From Paracoccaceae bacterium (GTDB taxonomy: Bacteria > Pseudomonadota > Alphaproteobacteria > Rhodobacterales > Rhodobacteraceae), in assembly GCA_007692585.1 (NCBI GenBank), contig REBU01000059.1, positions 62,001 to 126,000 of the forward strand: 64,000 bases of DNA. Reading direction: 5' to 3'. Below are positions 33,679 through 44,868 of the stretch, piece by piece. Every line of letters starts with the position of its first letter. Positions within the stretch are counted from its first letter, which is position 1. The notes beneath the pieces were generated by a model. That model was not told the origin of the DNA. It made no database searches and saw only the letters and a list, made by a program, of their open reading frames with translations. The translations under genes and the position numbers were made by a program.

Positions 33679-35352
33679 TCAGTCGTTGACCAGACGGCTG
33701 ACAACGATGGTGACTTCGGGGCGCTTGCCGATCTCTTCCATCACCACCTGACGCACGATGCGGCGCATCCCGTCATTGAGCTTGTCATCATCGGCCATGA
33801 TCTTGTGCCCGGCGCGGCTGATGAAATCTTCCAGCTCCGCCTCTATGATCTCGTTGAGCATCTCGCCATTGCGCCCTTGCGACTTCAACCCCGCAATCTC
33901 GGCCCAGGGCGCGCCAAGCGCTTCGTTTTCCTCGTCCAGGATCAGCGTCACGAAAACATGCCCGCCAAGCGCCATGCGGATGCGGTCGCGGATGATCCCG
34001 TCGCTCGATCCCACCAGCCGCGCGCCGTCCAGATAGACCCGCCCGGTCTCGATCTCGTCAACCAGAACCGGCACATCGCCCGTCAGATCGCAGATCGACC
34101 CGTTCGGGACCACCAGCGCGCGATGCCCCGAGGCAATCGCCAGTTTCGCGTGTTCGCGCAGCATCCGGTGTTCGCCATGCATCGGGATCACCATCTGCGG
34201 CGCAATCAGCTTGTGCATTTCTTCCAGATCAGGCCGGTTCGCATGGCCGGAGACGTGATAGCGGCGCTCGGAATTGTCGAGCACATCCACCCCCATTTCC
34301 GACAGCGCATTGACCACCCGGCCCACATCGCGCTCATTGCCCGGAATGGTCATCGACGAAAACAGGAAGGTGTCGTACTCCTTCATGCTCAAGCCCATGT
34401 AATTGCCCCGCGCCAGCTGCGCCGAAGCCGCGCGCCGCTCGCCCTGACTGCCCGTCACGATCAAAAGCAGGTTCTCGCGCGGCACATCCTTGGCCGCTTC
34501 CGGGCTGATCGTGGGCGGCATGTCCTTGAGGATGCCTGCCTCGGTCGCGACCTGCGTCATGCGCAGCATGGCGCGGCCCATCAGGCAGACCGAGCGGCCC
34601 GCCTCCTGCGCGGCCATGGCCAGCGTCTTCAGCCGGGCCACATTGGACGCGAATGTCGTCGCCACAACCATGCCCCGCGCGTCGCGCATCAACTGGGTCA
34701 GCGGCTCGACCAAGGTCATCTCGGAACGCCCCGGCGCCAGATTCATCACATTCGTGCTGTCACAAAACAGCGCCTTGACGCTGGTCTTGCCGATCTGCGC
34801 GAGCAGCGCCGGATCATGCGGCTCACCCACGCCCGGCGTCATGTCGGTCTTGAAATCGCCCGAATGCACCACCCGCCCGGCAGGCGTATCGATGATCAGC
34901 CCAGAGGCTTCGGGCAGCGAATGCGCGACGGGGAAGAACTGCACACGGAACGGACCCAGCTCAATCGCATCGGGCACCTTGCCCACCACCTTGACCTGCG
35001 CCGGATCCTGGCCTGCATCCTGCATTTTCAGCCGCGCAATCCGCGCGGTGAAATCGCGCGCATAGACCGGCACGCGCAGCTTGTCCCAAAGCTGGCCGAT
35101 CGCGCCGACATGGTCTTCATGGGCATGGGTGATGATGATCGCTTCCAGCTGATCGCGACGCTTTTCCAACCAGCTGATGTCAGGCAGGATCAGATCGACC
35201 CCCGGCGTGCCGTCCATATCCGGGAAGGTGACGCCCAGATCCACGAGGATCAGCCGCTCCCGCCCCTTGGGGCCATAGCCGAAGACATAGGCATTCATGC
35301 CCACTTCACCGGCTCCGCCCAGCGGCAGATAAATCAGCCTGTCCTTGCTCAT
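33679..35352 (-). CDS. rnj: Ribonuclease J
   Basis: A 557-aa metallo-beta-lactamase RNase of the beta-CASP family with 5'-3' exo- and endoribonuclease activity, used in mRNA decay and rRNA maturation. The metal-binding motif is ITHAHEDHVGAIGQLW, followed by FFPVAHSLPEASG, HSGDFKTD, the beta-CASP MRRMTQ-like region, YHVSGHANRPDLEEMHK and IPMHGEHRMLREHA. The ATG at 35352 has GAGGA before it and lies 2 nt from the coaX stop; a TTG 6 nt upstream is also open. It is the last gene of the nuo-birA-coaX-rnj run. Confidence 0.95.
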   Translation of the reverse strand: MSKDRLIYLPLGGAGEVGMNAYVFGYGPKGRERLILVDLGVTFPDMDGTPGVDLILPDISWLEKRRDQLEAIIITHAHEDHVGAIGQLWDKLRVPVYARDFTARIARLKMQDAGQDPAQVKVVGKVPDAIELGPFRVQFFPVAHSLPEASGLIIDTPAGRVVHSGDFKTDMTPGVGEPHDPALLAQIGKTSVKALFCDSTNVMNLAPGRSEMTLVEPLTQLMRDARGMVVATTFASNVARLKTLAMAAQEAGRSVCLMGRAMLRMTQVATEAGILKDMPPTISPEAAKDVPRENLLLIVTGSQGERRAASAQLARGNYMGLSMKEYDTFLFSSMTIPGNERDVGRVVNALSEMGVDVLDNSERRYHVSGHANRPDLEEMHKLIAPQMVIPMHGEHRMLREHAKLAIASGHRALVVPNGSICDLTGDVPVLVDEIETGRVYLDGARLVGSSDGIIRDRIRMALGGHVFVTLILDEENEALGAPWAEIAGLKSQGRNGEMLNEIIEAELEDFISRAGHKIMADDDKLNDGMRRIVRQVVMEEIGKRPEVTIVVSRLVND

Positions 35353-35354
35353 TC

Positions 35355-36137
35355 TCAATCCTCTGTTCTGTTGCGCATGTTATAGTCGTAAATCACGCGA
35401 AGGCCATGCAATGTCAGATCATCCTCGACCCTGTCAAACAGGTTCTGGGCCTGCGCAAAGAGCGGCGCAAGCCCGCCAGTGCCAATGACGGTCATCGCGC
35501 GACCATATTCCTGTTTGATCCGCGCCGTGATGCCTTCGACCAGACCGATATAGCCCCAGAACACCCCGGACTGGATGCATTCGACCGTATTCGTGCCAAT
35601 CACCCGTTCCGGCAGGCTGATATCGACATGCGGCAGCGCCGCAGCCCCCTGATGCAGGGCCTGCAATGACAGATTGACCCCCGGCGCGATCACACCGCCG
35701 ATATAGGCCCCGTCTGGACCCACCACATCGAAATTCGTGGCCGTGCCGAAATCGACCACCACCACATCACCGCCATGGCGCTCGAACGCACCGGCCGCAT
35801 TGGCCAGCCGGTCCGGGCCGGGCTTGACGCCTTCCTGCACGCGCGGGGGCACAGGTAGCAGACATTCGGGCTTGCCCACAACCAGCGGGCGACAGTGGAA
35901 ATAGCGGTCGCACAGAACACGCAGGTTGAAGACCACGCGCGGCACGGTCGAAGAAATGATCACGGCCGTGATATCGGCATAGATTCCCGTCAGGCTCATC
36001 AGACTGTTGAGCCAGACGAAATACTGATCCGCCGTGCGCGACACATCGGTCGAGGTGCGCCAGGTCGCGGCGATCACCGGGCCTTCCCAGACAGAAAAAA
36101 CCGTGTTCGTATTGCCGCAATCAATCGTCAGGAGCAT
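35355..36137 (-). CDS. coaX: Type III pantothenate kinase
   Basis: A 260-aa acetate/sugar-kinase-fold enzyme that phosphorylates pantothenate in the first step of CoA synthesis. It has the phosphate motif LLTIDCGNTNTVFSVW (Asp-6), then KPGPDRLANAAGAFE, VVVVDFGTATNFDVV and the ATP-binding VIGTGGLAPLF. Type III enzymes need a monovalent cation and resist feedback by CoA. Short spacing (15 nt to birA, 2 nt to rnj) shows that it is in the same operon. The order nuoN-birA-coaX-rnj is common in Rhodobacterales. Confidence 0.95.
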   Translation of the reverse strand: MLLTIDCGNTNTVFSVWEGPVIAATWRTSTDVSRTADQYFVWLNSLMSLTGIYADITAVIISSTVPRVVFNLRVLCDRYFHCRPLVVGKPECLLPVPPRVQEGVKPGPDRLANAAGAFERHGGDVVVVDFGTATNFDVVGPDGAYIGGVIAPGVNLSLQALHQGAAALPHVDISLPERVIGTNTVECIQSGVFWGYIGLVEGITARIKQEYGRAMTVIGTGGLAPLFAQAQNLFDRVEDDLTLHGLRVIYDYNMRNRTED

Positions 36138-36152
36138 GCCGCAGGTCCAATC

Positions 36153-36899
36153 TCAGGCAAAATAGACATCCGCCGCCGGGATCGCGCGCAGGCCCTGGGA
36201 TGTGCGCAATTGCAGCGCGCCCGTGGCGTCGATCCCCTCAAAAATACCTTCCAGCGTCTCGGTCACGGTGCGCGCGGTCAGCGGCTGGCCCAGCCGCGCG
36301 GCTCGGGCAAGCCAGGCGTCGCGGATCGGGGCAAACCCATCACGCTGCAGCCGCGCCTCCCAATGTGCGAAGGCGGGGGCCAGAATATCGAGGAACGCAT
36401 CGGCCTCAAGCGCGATCCCCATCTCGCCCATCAGGCTGACCGGCGCGAGGCCAGTTCCGTCGAAAGGCGGGCAGGCACGCAGATTGACTCCGATGCCGAT
36501 CACCAGATGGCCCGGCTGCGCCCCCCGTCCCAGACTTTCGAGCAGGATCCCCGCGAGCTTGCCACCGTGGAGCAGCACATCATTGGGCCATTTCAGCGCG
36601 AAAGCGTCACGGCGCCCGGTGGCCATGACCAGCGCATCCTGCAAGGCAAGCGCAGCCACAAAGGAATAGAGCGCCACCTGCTGCGGCGGGCCGGATGGGC
36701 GCGTCACATAGCTCGCGGCGAAATTGCCTTCAGGGTCATGCCAGTCCCGTCCCCGCCGTCCCCGGCCCCTGGTCTGGCGCAAGGCCAGCACCCATGCCGG
36801 GTCAGACAGTGACGGGGCAAGGCGGGCCGCTTCGGCATTGGTGCTGTCGATTTCGGCCAACACGATGCGCCGCACCGACGCAGGCCAGTTACCTGACAA
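36153..36899 (-). CDS. birA: Biotin--[acetyl-CoA carboxylase] ligase
   Basis: A 248-aa monofunctional ligase that activates biotin with ATP and transfers it to the BCCP of biotin enzymes. The motifs are [30 protein letters not shown] (biotinyl-AMP loop), [21 protein letters not shown] and [10 protein letters not shown]. No N-terminal DNA-binding domain is present, so it is not a repressor. The start is uncertain: the TTG at 36899 overlaps the nuoN stop by 11 nt; a GTG at 36875 is an alternative. The methylcrotonyl-CoA carboxylase encoded at 57.6-59.6 kb is a likely substrate. Confidence 0.92.
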   Translation of the reverse strand: MSGNWPASVRRIVLAEIDSTNAEAARLAPSLSDPAWVLALRQTRGRGRRGRDWHDPEGNFAASYVTRPSGPPQQVALYSFVAALALQDALVMATGRRDAFALKWPNDVLLHGGKLAGILLESLGRGAQPGHLVIGIGVNLRACPPFDGTGLAPVSLMGEMGIALEADAFLDILAPAFAHWEARLQRDGFAPIRDAWLARAARLGQPLTARTVTETLEGIFEGIDATGALQLRTSQGLRAIPAADVYFA

Positions 36900-38328
36900 G
36901 AGCCGCCGCCGCCAGTTCTGCCGCGCCCTCGATCCCGAAGAGGTTGATCACCCCCAGCACCATCACCGCCGCCGAAGCCACCAGCAGCGTCGACTGCACA
37001 GGCGCGCGCACATGGTCAAGCGGTTCGATCTCGTCCCCGAAATACATGTAATAGACGATGCGCAGATAGTAGAACGCCCCGATCACCGACGCGATCACCC
37101 CGGCCACGGCCAACCATGTCAGCCCGGCATTCACGGCCGCCCACAGCACATAGAACTTGCCGAAGAACCCGACCAGCGGCGGAACGCCCGCAAGGCTGAA
37201 CATCAACACCAGCAGCGCCAAGGCGCGCAGAGGTTCCGCCTTGGCATATTGGCGCAGATCGAGAATGTCGAGCACGGGCTTGCCGTCGCGCTCCATCATC
37301 AAGATGAAGGCAAAAACGCCGATATTCATCGTCACATAGATCGCCATATAGATCAGCATGCCCTGCACACCCTGCGCCGTGCCTGCAGCCAGACCCACCA
37401 GCGCAAACCCCATATGGCTGATCGAGGAATAGGCCATCAGCCGCTTGATATTGCGCTGGCCAATGGCGGCAATCGCGCCGAGGAACATCGAGGCGACCGC
37501 CAGGAAGGCGATGATCTGCGACCAGTCGCCAGGGACCACGCCGAAGGCCTCATGCACCAGCCGCGCGATCAACGCCATAGCGGCAACTTTCGGCGCTGTG
37601 GCGAAAAAGGCCGTCACCGGGGTCGGCGCGCCCTCATAGACATCGGGCGTCCACATATGGAACGGCACGGCCGAGACCTTGAAGGCCAGCCCCGCCAGCA
37701 TGAAGGCCAGCCCCATCAGCAGACCCAGCGACATCCCTTCGTCGGAGATGACCGAGATGATCCCGCTGAACAGCGTCGTGCCCGCATAGCCATAGGTCAG
37801 CGACGCACCATAAAGCAGAAGCCCCGATGCTAATGCGCCGAGGATATAGTATTTCAGCCCCGCCTCGGTCGAGCGCGAGGAGTCGCGGTTCATCGTCGCG
37901 ACCACATAAAGCGCCAGCGATTGCAGCTCGAGCCCCATATAGAGCAGGATCAGATCGCCGCTCGAGACCATCAGCATCATGCCCACGACCGCAAGCGCGA
38001 TCAGGATCGGATATTCAAACCGCAGCAGGCCGCGCGCCGTAAGATAGGACTGCCCCATCACCAGCACGATGGCCGCGGAAATCAGGATGATCATCTTCGT
38101 AAAATGCGCAAAGGCATCGGCCAGATACATGCCGTTGAACGCCACTACAGGTGCCAGCCCTTTCGAGCCCACCAGCAGCGCCAGCAGCACCATCAATCCC
38201 GCTGTGGCCCAGAGGATGGGCTCTGCGAGCTTGTCCTTGCCGCCATAAACTCCGACCATCAAGGCCGCGAGCGCATAGAGCGCGAGAACAACCTCGGGCA
38301 GGGCCGTGATAAGATCAGCTCCGATCAT
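36889..38328 (-). CDS. nuoN: NADH-quinone oxidoreductase subunit N
   Basis: A 479-aa antiporter-like membrane subunit of complex I, with about 14 hydrophobic helices. Conserved features include the TM5 Glu in [18 protein letters not shown], the TM7 Lys in [20 protein letters not shown] (discontinuous helix region) and [19 protein letters not shown]. It carries one of the proton paths in the membrane arm. It lies 11 nt after nuoM and is the last nuo gene; birA starts inside its end. Confidence 0.97.
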   Translation of the reverse strand: MIGADLITALPEVVLALYALAALMVGVYGGKDKLAEPILWATAGLMVLLALLVGSKGLAPVVAFNGMYLADAFAHFTKMIILISAAIVLVMGQSYLTARGLLRFEYPILIALAVVGMMLMVSSGDLILLYMGLELQSLALYVVATMNRDSSRSTEAGLKYYILGALASGLLLYGASLTYGYAGTTLFSGIISVISDEGMSLGLLMGLAFMLAGLAFKVSAVPFHMWTPDVYEGAPTPVTAFFATAPKVAAMALIARLVHEAFGVVPGDWSQIIAFLAVASMFLGAIAAIGQRNIKRLMAYSSISHMGFALVGLAAGTAQGVQGMLIYMAIYVTMNIGVFAFILMMERDGKPVLDILDLRQYAKAEPLRALALLVLMFSLAGVPPLVGFFGKFYVLWAAVNAGLTWLAVAGVIASVIGAFYYLRIVYYMYFGDEIEPLDHVRAPVQSTLLVASAAVMVLGVINLFGIEGAAELAAAALVR

Positions 38329-38339
38329 CGCGGGACCTT

Positions 38340-39881
38340 TCAGTTCTGTGCCAGCTGGCTTGCGGCATCATATGCCTGCAATGCCAGATTATGCCCATCG
38401 ACCAGTGCGGCGACCGAAGGGCCAATGATATCTGTAACGAGGGCGGGATAGACGCCCAGCAGCAGCGTCATCACCGCCAATGGCGCGATCAAGAGCTTCT
38501 CGCGGCGATCCATATCCTTGATCTGCTTGAGCGATTCCTTGATCATCTCGCCCATGACCACCCGACGGAACAGCCAGAGCGCATAGGCGGCAGACAGGAT
38601 CACCCCGGTCGCTGCGACCAGCGCCACCCATGTATTGACCTGAAACACCCCCAGGAAGGTCAGAAATTCCCCCACGAAACCCGATGTGCCCGGCAGACCG
38701 ACATTCGCCATGGTGAACAGAAGAAACACGGCGGCATAAACCGGCATCCGGTTGATCAGCCCACCATAAGCCACGATCTCGCGCGTGTGCATCCGGTCAT
38801 AGATCACCCCCACCGCAAGGAACAGCGCGCCCGAGATGAAGCCATGGCTGATCATCTGGAAAATCGCCCCATCAAGCCCCTGCTGGTTCGCCGCGAAAAT
38901 GCCCATGGTCACAAAGCCCATATGCGCAACAGAGGAATAGGCGATGAGCTTCTTCATATCCTCCTGCATCAGCGCCACGAGCGAGGTGTAGACAATGGCG
39001 ATGGCAGACAACCACAGTACCAGCGGCGCGAAGATGTCGGAGGCGACAGGGAACATCGGCAGCGAGAAGCGCAAAAACCCGTAGCCGCCCATTTTCAGCA
39101 GCACCGCCGCCAGAATGACCGACCCGGCCGTTGGCGCCTGCACATGGGCATCCGGCAGCCATGTATGCACAGGCCACATCGGCATTTTCACCGCAAAGGA
39201 CGCGAAGAAGGCCAGCCACAACAGCGTCTGCATGCCGCCCACGACCTGCCAGCCCATCAGGCTGAAGCTGGCGGTGCTGAATTCATGGCTCAACAAGGTC
39301 GGGATATCGGTCGTGCCTGCATCCACATACATCGCGATCATCGCAACCAGCATCAGCACCGAGCCGAGGAAGGTATAAAGGAAGAACTTGAAGGACGCAT
39401 AGATGCGATCCTTGCCGCCCCAGATCCCGATGATCAGGAACATCGGGATCAGACCGGCCTCGAAGAACAGGTAGAACAGCACCATATCGAGCGCCGTGAA
39501 AACGCCGATCATCAGCGTCTCCAACAGCAGGAAGGCGATCATGTATTCCTTGACCCGATGCGTCACTGTCCAGCACGCGCCAATCGTGATCGGCATCAGC
39601 GCTGTGGTCAGCATCACGAAGAGGATCGAAATCCCGTCAACACCCAGCTTGTAGGTGAAGCCCATGATCCAGTCATGTTCCTCGACAAACTGAAAATCCG
39701 TATTCTGCGCATCAAACCCGTAAAGCAGGATCAACGAGGCCGCGAAGGTCGCCAGTGTCGCCACCAGCGCGACCCATTTCGCGTTGTCCTGCGCGGCCTT
39801 GTCGTCCCCGCGCAGGAAAATCGCCAGGATCGCCGCTGCGATGGCCGGTGTAAAAGTGATGATCGACAGAAGGTTCAGCAT
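38340..39881 (-). CDS. nuoM: NADH-quinone oxidoreductase subunit M
   Basis: A 513-aa antiporter-like subunit. It shows [22 protein letters not shown] (with the key Glu in TM5), [27 protein letters not shown] and [18 protein letters not shown], all signatures of NuoM. It translocates protons in the middle of the membrane arm. Its ATG overlaps the nuoL stop by one base (TGATG). Confidence 0.97.
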   Translation of the reverse strand: MLNLLSIITFTPAIAAAILAIFLRGDDKAAQDNAKWVALVATLATFAASLILLYGFDAQNTDFQFVEEHDWIMGFTYKLGVDGISILFVMLTTALMPITIGACWTVTHRVKEYMIAFLLLETLMIGVFTALDMVLFYLFFEAGLIPMFLIIGIWGGKDRIYASFKFFLYTFLGSVLMLVAMIAMYVDAGTTDIPTLLSHEFSTASFSLMGWQVVGGMQTLLWLAFFASFAVKMPMWPVHTWLPDAHVQAPTAGSVILAAVLLKMGGYGFLRFSLPMFPVASDIFAPLVLWLSAIAIVYTSLVALMQEDMKKLIAYSSVAHMGFVTMGIFAANQQGLDGAIFQMISHGFISGALFLAVGVIYDRMHTREIVAYGGLINRMPVYAAVFLLFTMANVGLPGTSGFVGEFLTFLGVFQVNTWVALVAATGVILSAAYALWLFRRVVMGEMIKESLKQIKDMDRREKLLIAPLAVMTLLLGVYPALVTDIIGPSVAALVDGHNLALQAYDAASQLAQN

Positions 39882-41845
39882 CAGTTGGACCCTCCGCTCA
39901 GCGTGACATAGGTGACGATCACGATAATCCCCAAGCCCATCGCAAAAGCGTAATGATAGATGAAGCCCGATTGCGCGCGTCCAGCGAGCCGCGTCAGGAA
40001 CGGAATGACGCCCATCGCAAGCCCGTTGATCCCGCCGTCAATCGTCGCCCCGTCGCCCTTCTTCCAGAAGATACGCCCCAGCGCCATGGACGGACGCACG
40101 AACAGGAAATCGTAGATCTCGTCGAAATACCACTTGTTGAGCAGGAATTGATAGGCACCCGGGAAGGTCGCGGCCAGCCGCTTGGGCAGCGACGCGTCGC
40201 GGATGTAGAACAGCCACGCCATCCCAAGCCCCACCAGCATCGCCACAAAGGGCGAGACCTTGACCCAGGCCGGCACATAATGCGCTTCGGTCACCAGATT
40301 ATTGTCCGGGGCCATGAAGATCGCCGCGCCGAAATAGTCGCGCACCTGTTCGGTCGAGCCAAAGAACGGCCCATAGAAGACCATCCCTGCCAGCACCGAG
40401 CCCACCGCCAGAACGCCCAGCGGGATCAGCATCACGGTCGGGCTTTCATGCGCATGCTCATGCGTGTGCTTGTCGCCGCGCGCCTCGCCCCAGAAGGTCA
40501 GGAACATCAGTCGCCAGCTGTAGAAACTGGTCAGCCCGGCCGCGAAAACCAGTGTCGCGAAGGCATAGACGGCACCCGACGCGAAAACCGACTCGATGAT
40601 CGCATCCTTGGACACAAAACCCGCAAAACCGATCATCGTCAGCGGAATACCGACCCCGGTGATCGCCAGCGTGCCGATCAGCATCGCCCAGAAGGTCATC
40701 GGCAGCTTCGTGCGCAGCGCGCCATAATTGCGCATGTCCTGCTCGTGATGCATCCCGTGGATGACCGAGCCCGCGCCAAGGAACAGCATCGCCTTGAAGA
40801 ACGCATGCGTCAGCAGGTGGAACATGGCGACCGAATAGACCCCCACGCCTGCGGCCACGAACATGAAGCCCAGCTGCGAACAGGTCGAATAGGCGATCAC
40901 GCGCTTGATGTCGTTCTGAACCAGCCCGACCGTCGCCGCAAACAGCGCCGTCAGCGCGCCGATAAAGACGACAAATCCCATCACCTCGGGCGCGTATTCC
41001 ATCACCGGCGACATGCGTGCCATCAGGAACACCCCCGCCGTGACCATGGTCGCGGCATGGATCAGGGCCGAAACCGGCGTCGGGCCTTCCATCGCGTCAG
41101 GCAGCCATGTGTGCAGGAAAAGCTGCGCCGATTTGCCCATCGCACCGACAAAAAGCAGGAAGGCGATCAGATTGGCCGCGTTCCAGTCGCGCCAGAGGAA
41201 GCTCACAGTGGTTTCCGACAGCGTCGCGGCCGCTGCGAAGACATCGTCATACTGGATCGAGTCGACGAGGAAATAGATCACCATCAGCGCAAGGATCAGG
41301 CCCATATCGCCGACGCGGTTGACAATGAACGCCTTCATCGCCGCCGCGCCCGCGCTTTGCTTGCGGAAATAGAAGCCGATCAGCAGGTAAGAGGCCAGCC
41401 CCACGCCTTCCCAGCCGAAAAACAGCTGCACAAGGTTATCCGCCGTCACCAGCATCAGCATCGCAAAGGTAAAGAGCGACAGATAGGCGAAGAAACGCGG
41501 GCGGTAGCTCTCGTCATCGCGGAAATTGTCGTCATGCGCCATGTAGCCGAAGCTATAGAGATGCACGAGCGCCGAGACGGTCGTGATCACGATCAGCATC
41601 ACGGCGGTCAGACGGTCCAGCCGGATCGCCCAGTCGCCCACCAGCGTGCCGCTGTCGATCCAGCGCATGAGCGTGATCTGCTGAACGCCGCCATCATGGG
41701 TCAGGAAAATCACCCAGCTCAGGAAAGCCGAAAGGAACAAGAGCGCCGTTGCGACGATCTGCGCAGGCTTCTCGCCAATCGCGCGCCAGAACAGCCCGGC
41801 AATGATCGCACCGATCAGGGGGGCCAGAAGAACCGTTACTGCCAT
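39881..41845 (-). CDS. nuoL: NADH-quinone oxidoreductase subunit L
   Basis: A 654-aa distal antiporter-like subunit with the long C-terminal lateral helix that ties the proton modules together. Motifs include [20 protein letters not shown] (TM5 Glu), [35 protein letters not shown] and [21 protein letters not shown] His-rich loop ([12 protein letters not shown]) lies at about residue 450. It starts 4 nt after nuoK. Confidence 0.97.
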   Translation of the reverse strand: MAVTVLLAPLIGAIIAGLFWRAIGEKPAQIVATALLFLSAFLSWVIFLTHDGGVQQITLMRWIDSGTLVGDWAIRLDRLTAVMLIVITTVSALVHLYSFGYMAHDDNFRDDESYRPRFFAYLSLFTFAMLMLVTADNLVQLFFGWEGVGLASYLLIGFYFRKQSAGAAAMKAFIVNRVGDMGLILALMVIYFLVDSIQYDDVFAAAATLSETTVSFLWRDWNAANLIAFLLFVGAMGKSAQLFLHTWLPDAMEGPTPVSALIHAATMVTAGVFLMARMSPVMEYAPEVMGFVVFIGALTALFAATVGLVQNDIKRVIAYSTCSQLGFMFVAAGVGVYSVAMFHLLTHAFFKAMLFLGAGSVIHGMHHEQDMRNYGALRTKLPMTFWAMLIGTLAITGVGIPLTMIGFAGFVSKDAIIESVFASGAVYAFATLVFAAGLTSFYSWRLMFLTFWGEARGDKHTHEHAHESPTVMLIPLGVLAVGSVLAGMVFYGPFFGSTEQVRDYFGAAIFMAPDNNLVTEAHYVPAWVKVSPFVAMLVGLGMAWLFYIRDASLPKRLAATFPGAYQFLLNKWYFDEIYDFLFVRPSMALGRIFWKKGDGATIDGGINGLAMGVIPFLTRLAGRAQSGFIYHYAFAMGLGIIVIVTYVTLSGGSN

Positions 41846-41849
41846 GGTG

Positions 41850-42155
41850 TCAGCCTTTCATCACGTTGACGCTTTCGACGTCAATCGTGCCCCGGTTGCG
41901 GAAGAAACAGACCAGAATGGCCAGACCGATCGCGGCCTCAGCGGCGGCGACCGTCAGCACGAACATGGTGAAAACCTGCCCGGCAAGGTCATTGAGGTAG
42001 CTCGAAAACGCGACGAGGTTGATATTGACCGCGAGCAGCATCAGCTCGATGGACATCAGGATGACGATGATATTCTTGCGGTTCAGGAATATCCCGAAAA
42101 TACCGATGACGAACAGCGCCGCCGCCACGGTCAGGTAATGTTCAAGTCCAACCAT
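41850..42155 (-). CDS. nuoK: NADH-quinone oxidoreductase subunit K
   Basis: A 101-aa three-helix membrane subunit. It has the conserved Glu residues in [19 protein letters not shown] and [17 protein letters not shown] that form part of the E-channel linking quinone chemistry to proton pumping. The ATG at 42155 has GAGGGAA before it; a TTG one codon earlier is open but less likely. It lies 76 nt after nuoJ. Confidence 0.96.
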   Translation of the reverse strand: MVGLEHYLTVAAALFVIGIFGIFLNRKNIIVILMSIELMLLAVNINLVAFSSYLNDLAGQVFTMFVLTVAAAEAAIGLAILVCFFRNRGTIDVESVNVMKG

Positions 42156-42231
42156 CAAGTTCCCTCGTCTCGGTTTTTGTTGGAGCGCTTGCGCGGCCCG
42201 AATTGTCTTGTGGCACGGGACAGGCGGGCGA

Positions 42232-42849
42232 TCAGCCCAGACCCTGCCCCGGCTTGATATCCTTCAGCTCAAGCGCCTTGGCCGGATCGCGATGCATCTG
42301 CGCCGTGACGTCCTGGCGCTTCACATCCTTGCGGTGGCGCAAGGTCAGCACGATGGCGCCAATCATCGCCACCAGCAGCACCAGACCAGAGACCTGAAAT
42401 ACAAGGAAATACTGATCATAGATGATCAGCCCCAACGCTTTGGTGTTGTGGATCTGATCCGGGTCGGGCGTCGGTGCCTGACGCAGGGCAAGTGCCCCAT
42501 CAGCAGCCTGCCACGAGCCCACCAACAGGCTCATCTGCATCAAGAGGACCAGCCCCACCAATGCGGCAATCGGGAAATATCGCGCCACTTCGCCCTTCAG
42601 CGAAGCGAAATCCACATCGAGCATCATCACCACGAACAGGAACAACACGATGACCGCGCCCAGATAGACGATGATCAGCAGCATCGCGAGGAACTCCGCC
42701 CCCAGAAGCACGAAGAACCCGGCCCCGGACAGGAACGCCAGGATCAGCCAGAGCACCGCATGCACAGGGTTGCGCGAGACGGTGACCATCAGCCCCGATG
42801 TCAGAATCGTCACCGCGAAGGCGTAGAAAGTGTAATCGGCAATCCCCAT
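42232..42849 (-). CDS. nuoJ: NADH-quinone oxidoreductase subunit J
   Basis: A 205-aa membrane subunit with five hydrophobic helices. It shows [20 protein letters not shown], the [26 protein letters not shown] stretch (TM3 with the pi-bulge and conserved Tyr-Leu-Gly) and a cytoplasmic C-terminal tail. TM3 of NuoJ moves during coupling in known complex I structures. It starts 51 nt after nuoI. Confidence 0.96.
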   Translation of the reverse strand: MGIADYTFYAFAVTILTSGLMVTVSRNPVHAVLWLILAFLSGAGFFVLLGAEFLAMLLIIVYLGAVIVLFLFVVMMLDVDFASLKGEVARYFPIAALVGLVLLMQMSLLVGSWQAADGALALRQAPTPDPDQIHNTKALGLIIYDQYFLVFQVSGLVLLVAMIGAIVLTLRHRKDVKRQDVTAQMHRDPAKALELKDIKPGQGLG

Positions 42850-42900
42850 GTCCCTCGGGTTCCTTTGCTCTAGTCAGGCTTTGCGCCTGTCGTGTCGCGT

Positions 42901-43395
<495 letters not shown>

Positions 43396-44433
43396 TTACC
43401 CTCCGATCGCCCAGCGAGCCCAAAAGCCGCCCGCAACTTCGAATTTCGCCAGAAATGCAATGATCACAACCCAAGCCAGCGACAGCGGCAGGAAGATCTT
43501 CCAGCCAATGCGCATCAACTGGTCATAGCGATACCGGGGCACGATGGCCTTCACCATGGCGAACAGAAAGAAGAAGAACGCCATCTTGAGGAACATCCAG
43601 TGGAACCCGTCGGGCAGCCCCGGAATGGGCGACAGCCAGCCACCAAAGAACAGCAGGCTGATCAGCGCGCACATCAGGAAGATCGCGATATACTCGCCTG
43701 CCATGAACAGCAGATAGGGGGTCGAGCCGTATTCCACCATGAAACCCGCGACCAGTTCCGATTCCGCTTCGGGCAGATCGAAAGGCGGGCGGTTGGTCTC
43801 GGCCAGACAGGAGATGAAGAACAACAGCACCATCGGCAGATGCGGCAGCCAGTACCATCCGAGCACACCCCAGCCTGTATCCTGCGCGGCGACTATCGCG
43901 CCGAAATTCATCGACCCGGTCGAGATGATCACCCCGATGATGATCAGACCCAGACTGACCTCATAGCTGATCATCTGCGCCGCCGAGCGCAAACTGCCGA
44001 GGAAGGCGTATTTCGAGTTCGACGCCCAGCCACCCATGATCACGCCGTAAACCTCAAGCGAGGCAATGGCGAAGACAAAGAGCACGGCGACATTGATATC
44101 GGCGAGCACCCATCCATCGTTGAACGGGATCACGGCCCAGGCCACCACCGCTGTCACGAAGCTCAGAAGCGGCGCGAGGAAATAGACCGGCCGATCAACG
44201 CCTGCGGGAATCACCACTTCCTTGACGACGAATTTCAGCGCATCCGCAAATGTCTGCAACAGTCCCCAGGGGCCCACCACATTCGGACCGCGTCGCATCT
44301 GGACCGCCGCCCAGATTTTCCGGTCAGCATAGACCAGAAAGATCAGGCTGATCATCACGAAGCCAATCACGAGCAATGATTGCGCCGCAATCAACATCGT
44401 GATTCCCAAGCCGGTTTGCAGAAACTCGTTCAT
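43396..44433 (-). CDS. nuoH: NADH-quinone oxidoreductase subunit H
   Basis: A 345-aa membrane subunit with eight or more helices that forms the quinone-access channel with NuoB and NuoD. Motifs: [60 protein letters not shown] and [20 protein letters not shown] (charged loop of the E-channel). It follows the lipoprotein gene by 15 nt. Confidence 0.97.
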   Translation of the reverse strand: MNEFLQTGLGITMLIAAQSLLVIGFVMISLIFLVYADRKIWAAVQMRRGPNVVGPWGLLQTFADALKFVVKEVVIPAGVDRPVYFLAPLLSFVTAVVAWAVIPFNDGWVLADINVAVLFVFAIASLEVYGVIMGGWASNSKYAFLGSLRSAAQMISYEVSLGLIIIGVIISTGSMNFGAIVAAQDTGWGVLGWYWLPHLPMVLLFFISCLAETNRPPFDLPEAESELVAGFMVEYGSTPYLLFMAGEYIAIFLMCALISLLFFGGWLSPIPGLPDGFHWMFLKMAFFFFLFAMVKAIVPRYRYDQLMRIGWKIFLPLSLAWVVIIAFLAKFEVAGGFWARWAIGG

Positions 44434-44448
44434 TCGTCCCTCAAGCCC

Positions 44449-44862
44449 TCATACCGTGGGAATGCCCTGATCGCGGCAATCATCCACTATCACTTCAGCG
44501 TCCATATTCCGCATCCCGACCGGCAGATCCGGCGAGATCACGAACCCACCATCACCTTCCCAGACATCACCGGAACGCGATACAGTCGTGCGCACATGCT
44601 GCGCAAATCCGTAGCCGCGGATTAACGCATATTGCGCCGCAGCACAACGCGCATAGGCCACGACATCGCCCCTGTCGCGCGCGCCGCGCATCCGCACCAG
44701 AAAGCTGACCGTGCTGCCGTCGAGCAGCCGCGTGTCAACCCCCAGATACTCCGCCTGCGTGGGCGACGAAAGACTGGCACGGCTCCGCTCGGCCTCACCA
44801 CAGCCTGCAAGACCGCTGCAAAGTGCTGCAGCAAAGACAAGCGTGGGCAGGGCCGGAACCAT
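44449..44862 (-). CDS. Small lipoprotein encoded between nuoG and nuoH, function unknown
   Basis: A 137-aa protein with a lipoprotein signal: hydrophobic residues 4-20 end in the lipobox LAGC (Cys-21), so it should be anchored in the inner or outer membrane on the periplasmic side. The mature part has three further cysteines (one before AAAQYALIRGYG, one in DDCRDQG) and no domain I recognise. GGAG overlaps the nuoG end 10 nt before its ATG. An assembly or stability role for complex I is possible only by position. Confidence 0.75.
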   Translation of the reverse strand: MVPALPTLVFAAALCSGLAGCGEAERSRASLSSPTQAEYLGVDTRLLDGSTVSFLVRMRGARDRGDVVAYARCAAAQYALIRGYGFAQHVRTTVSRSGDVWEGDGGFVISPDLPVGMRNMDAEVIVDDCRDQGIPTV

Positions 44863-44868
44863 ATGCTG

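Noticed and set aside
39953-41869. A 638-codon plus-strand open frame
   Set aside because: Shadow of nuoL; similar long shadows lie opposite nuoM, nuoG, nuoD, rnj and the carboxylase genes. Their translations are Arg/His/Gln-rich and not membrane- or enzyme-like.
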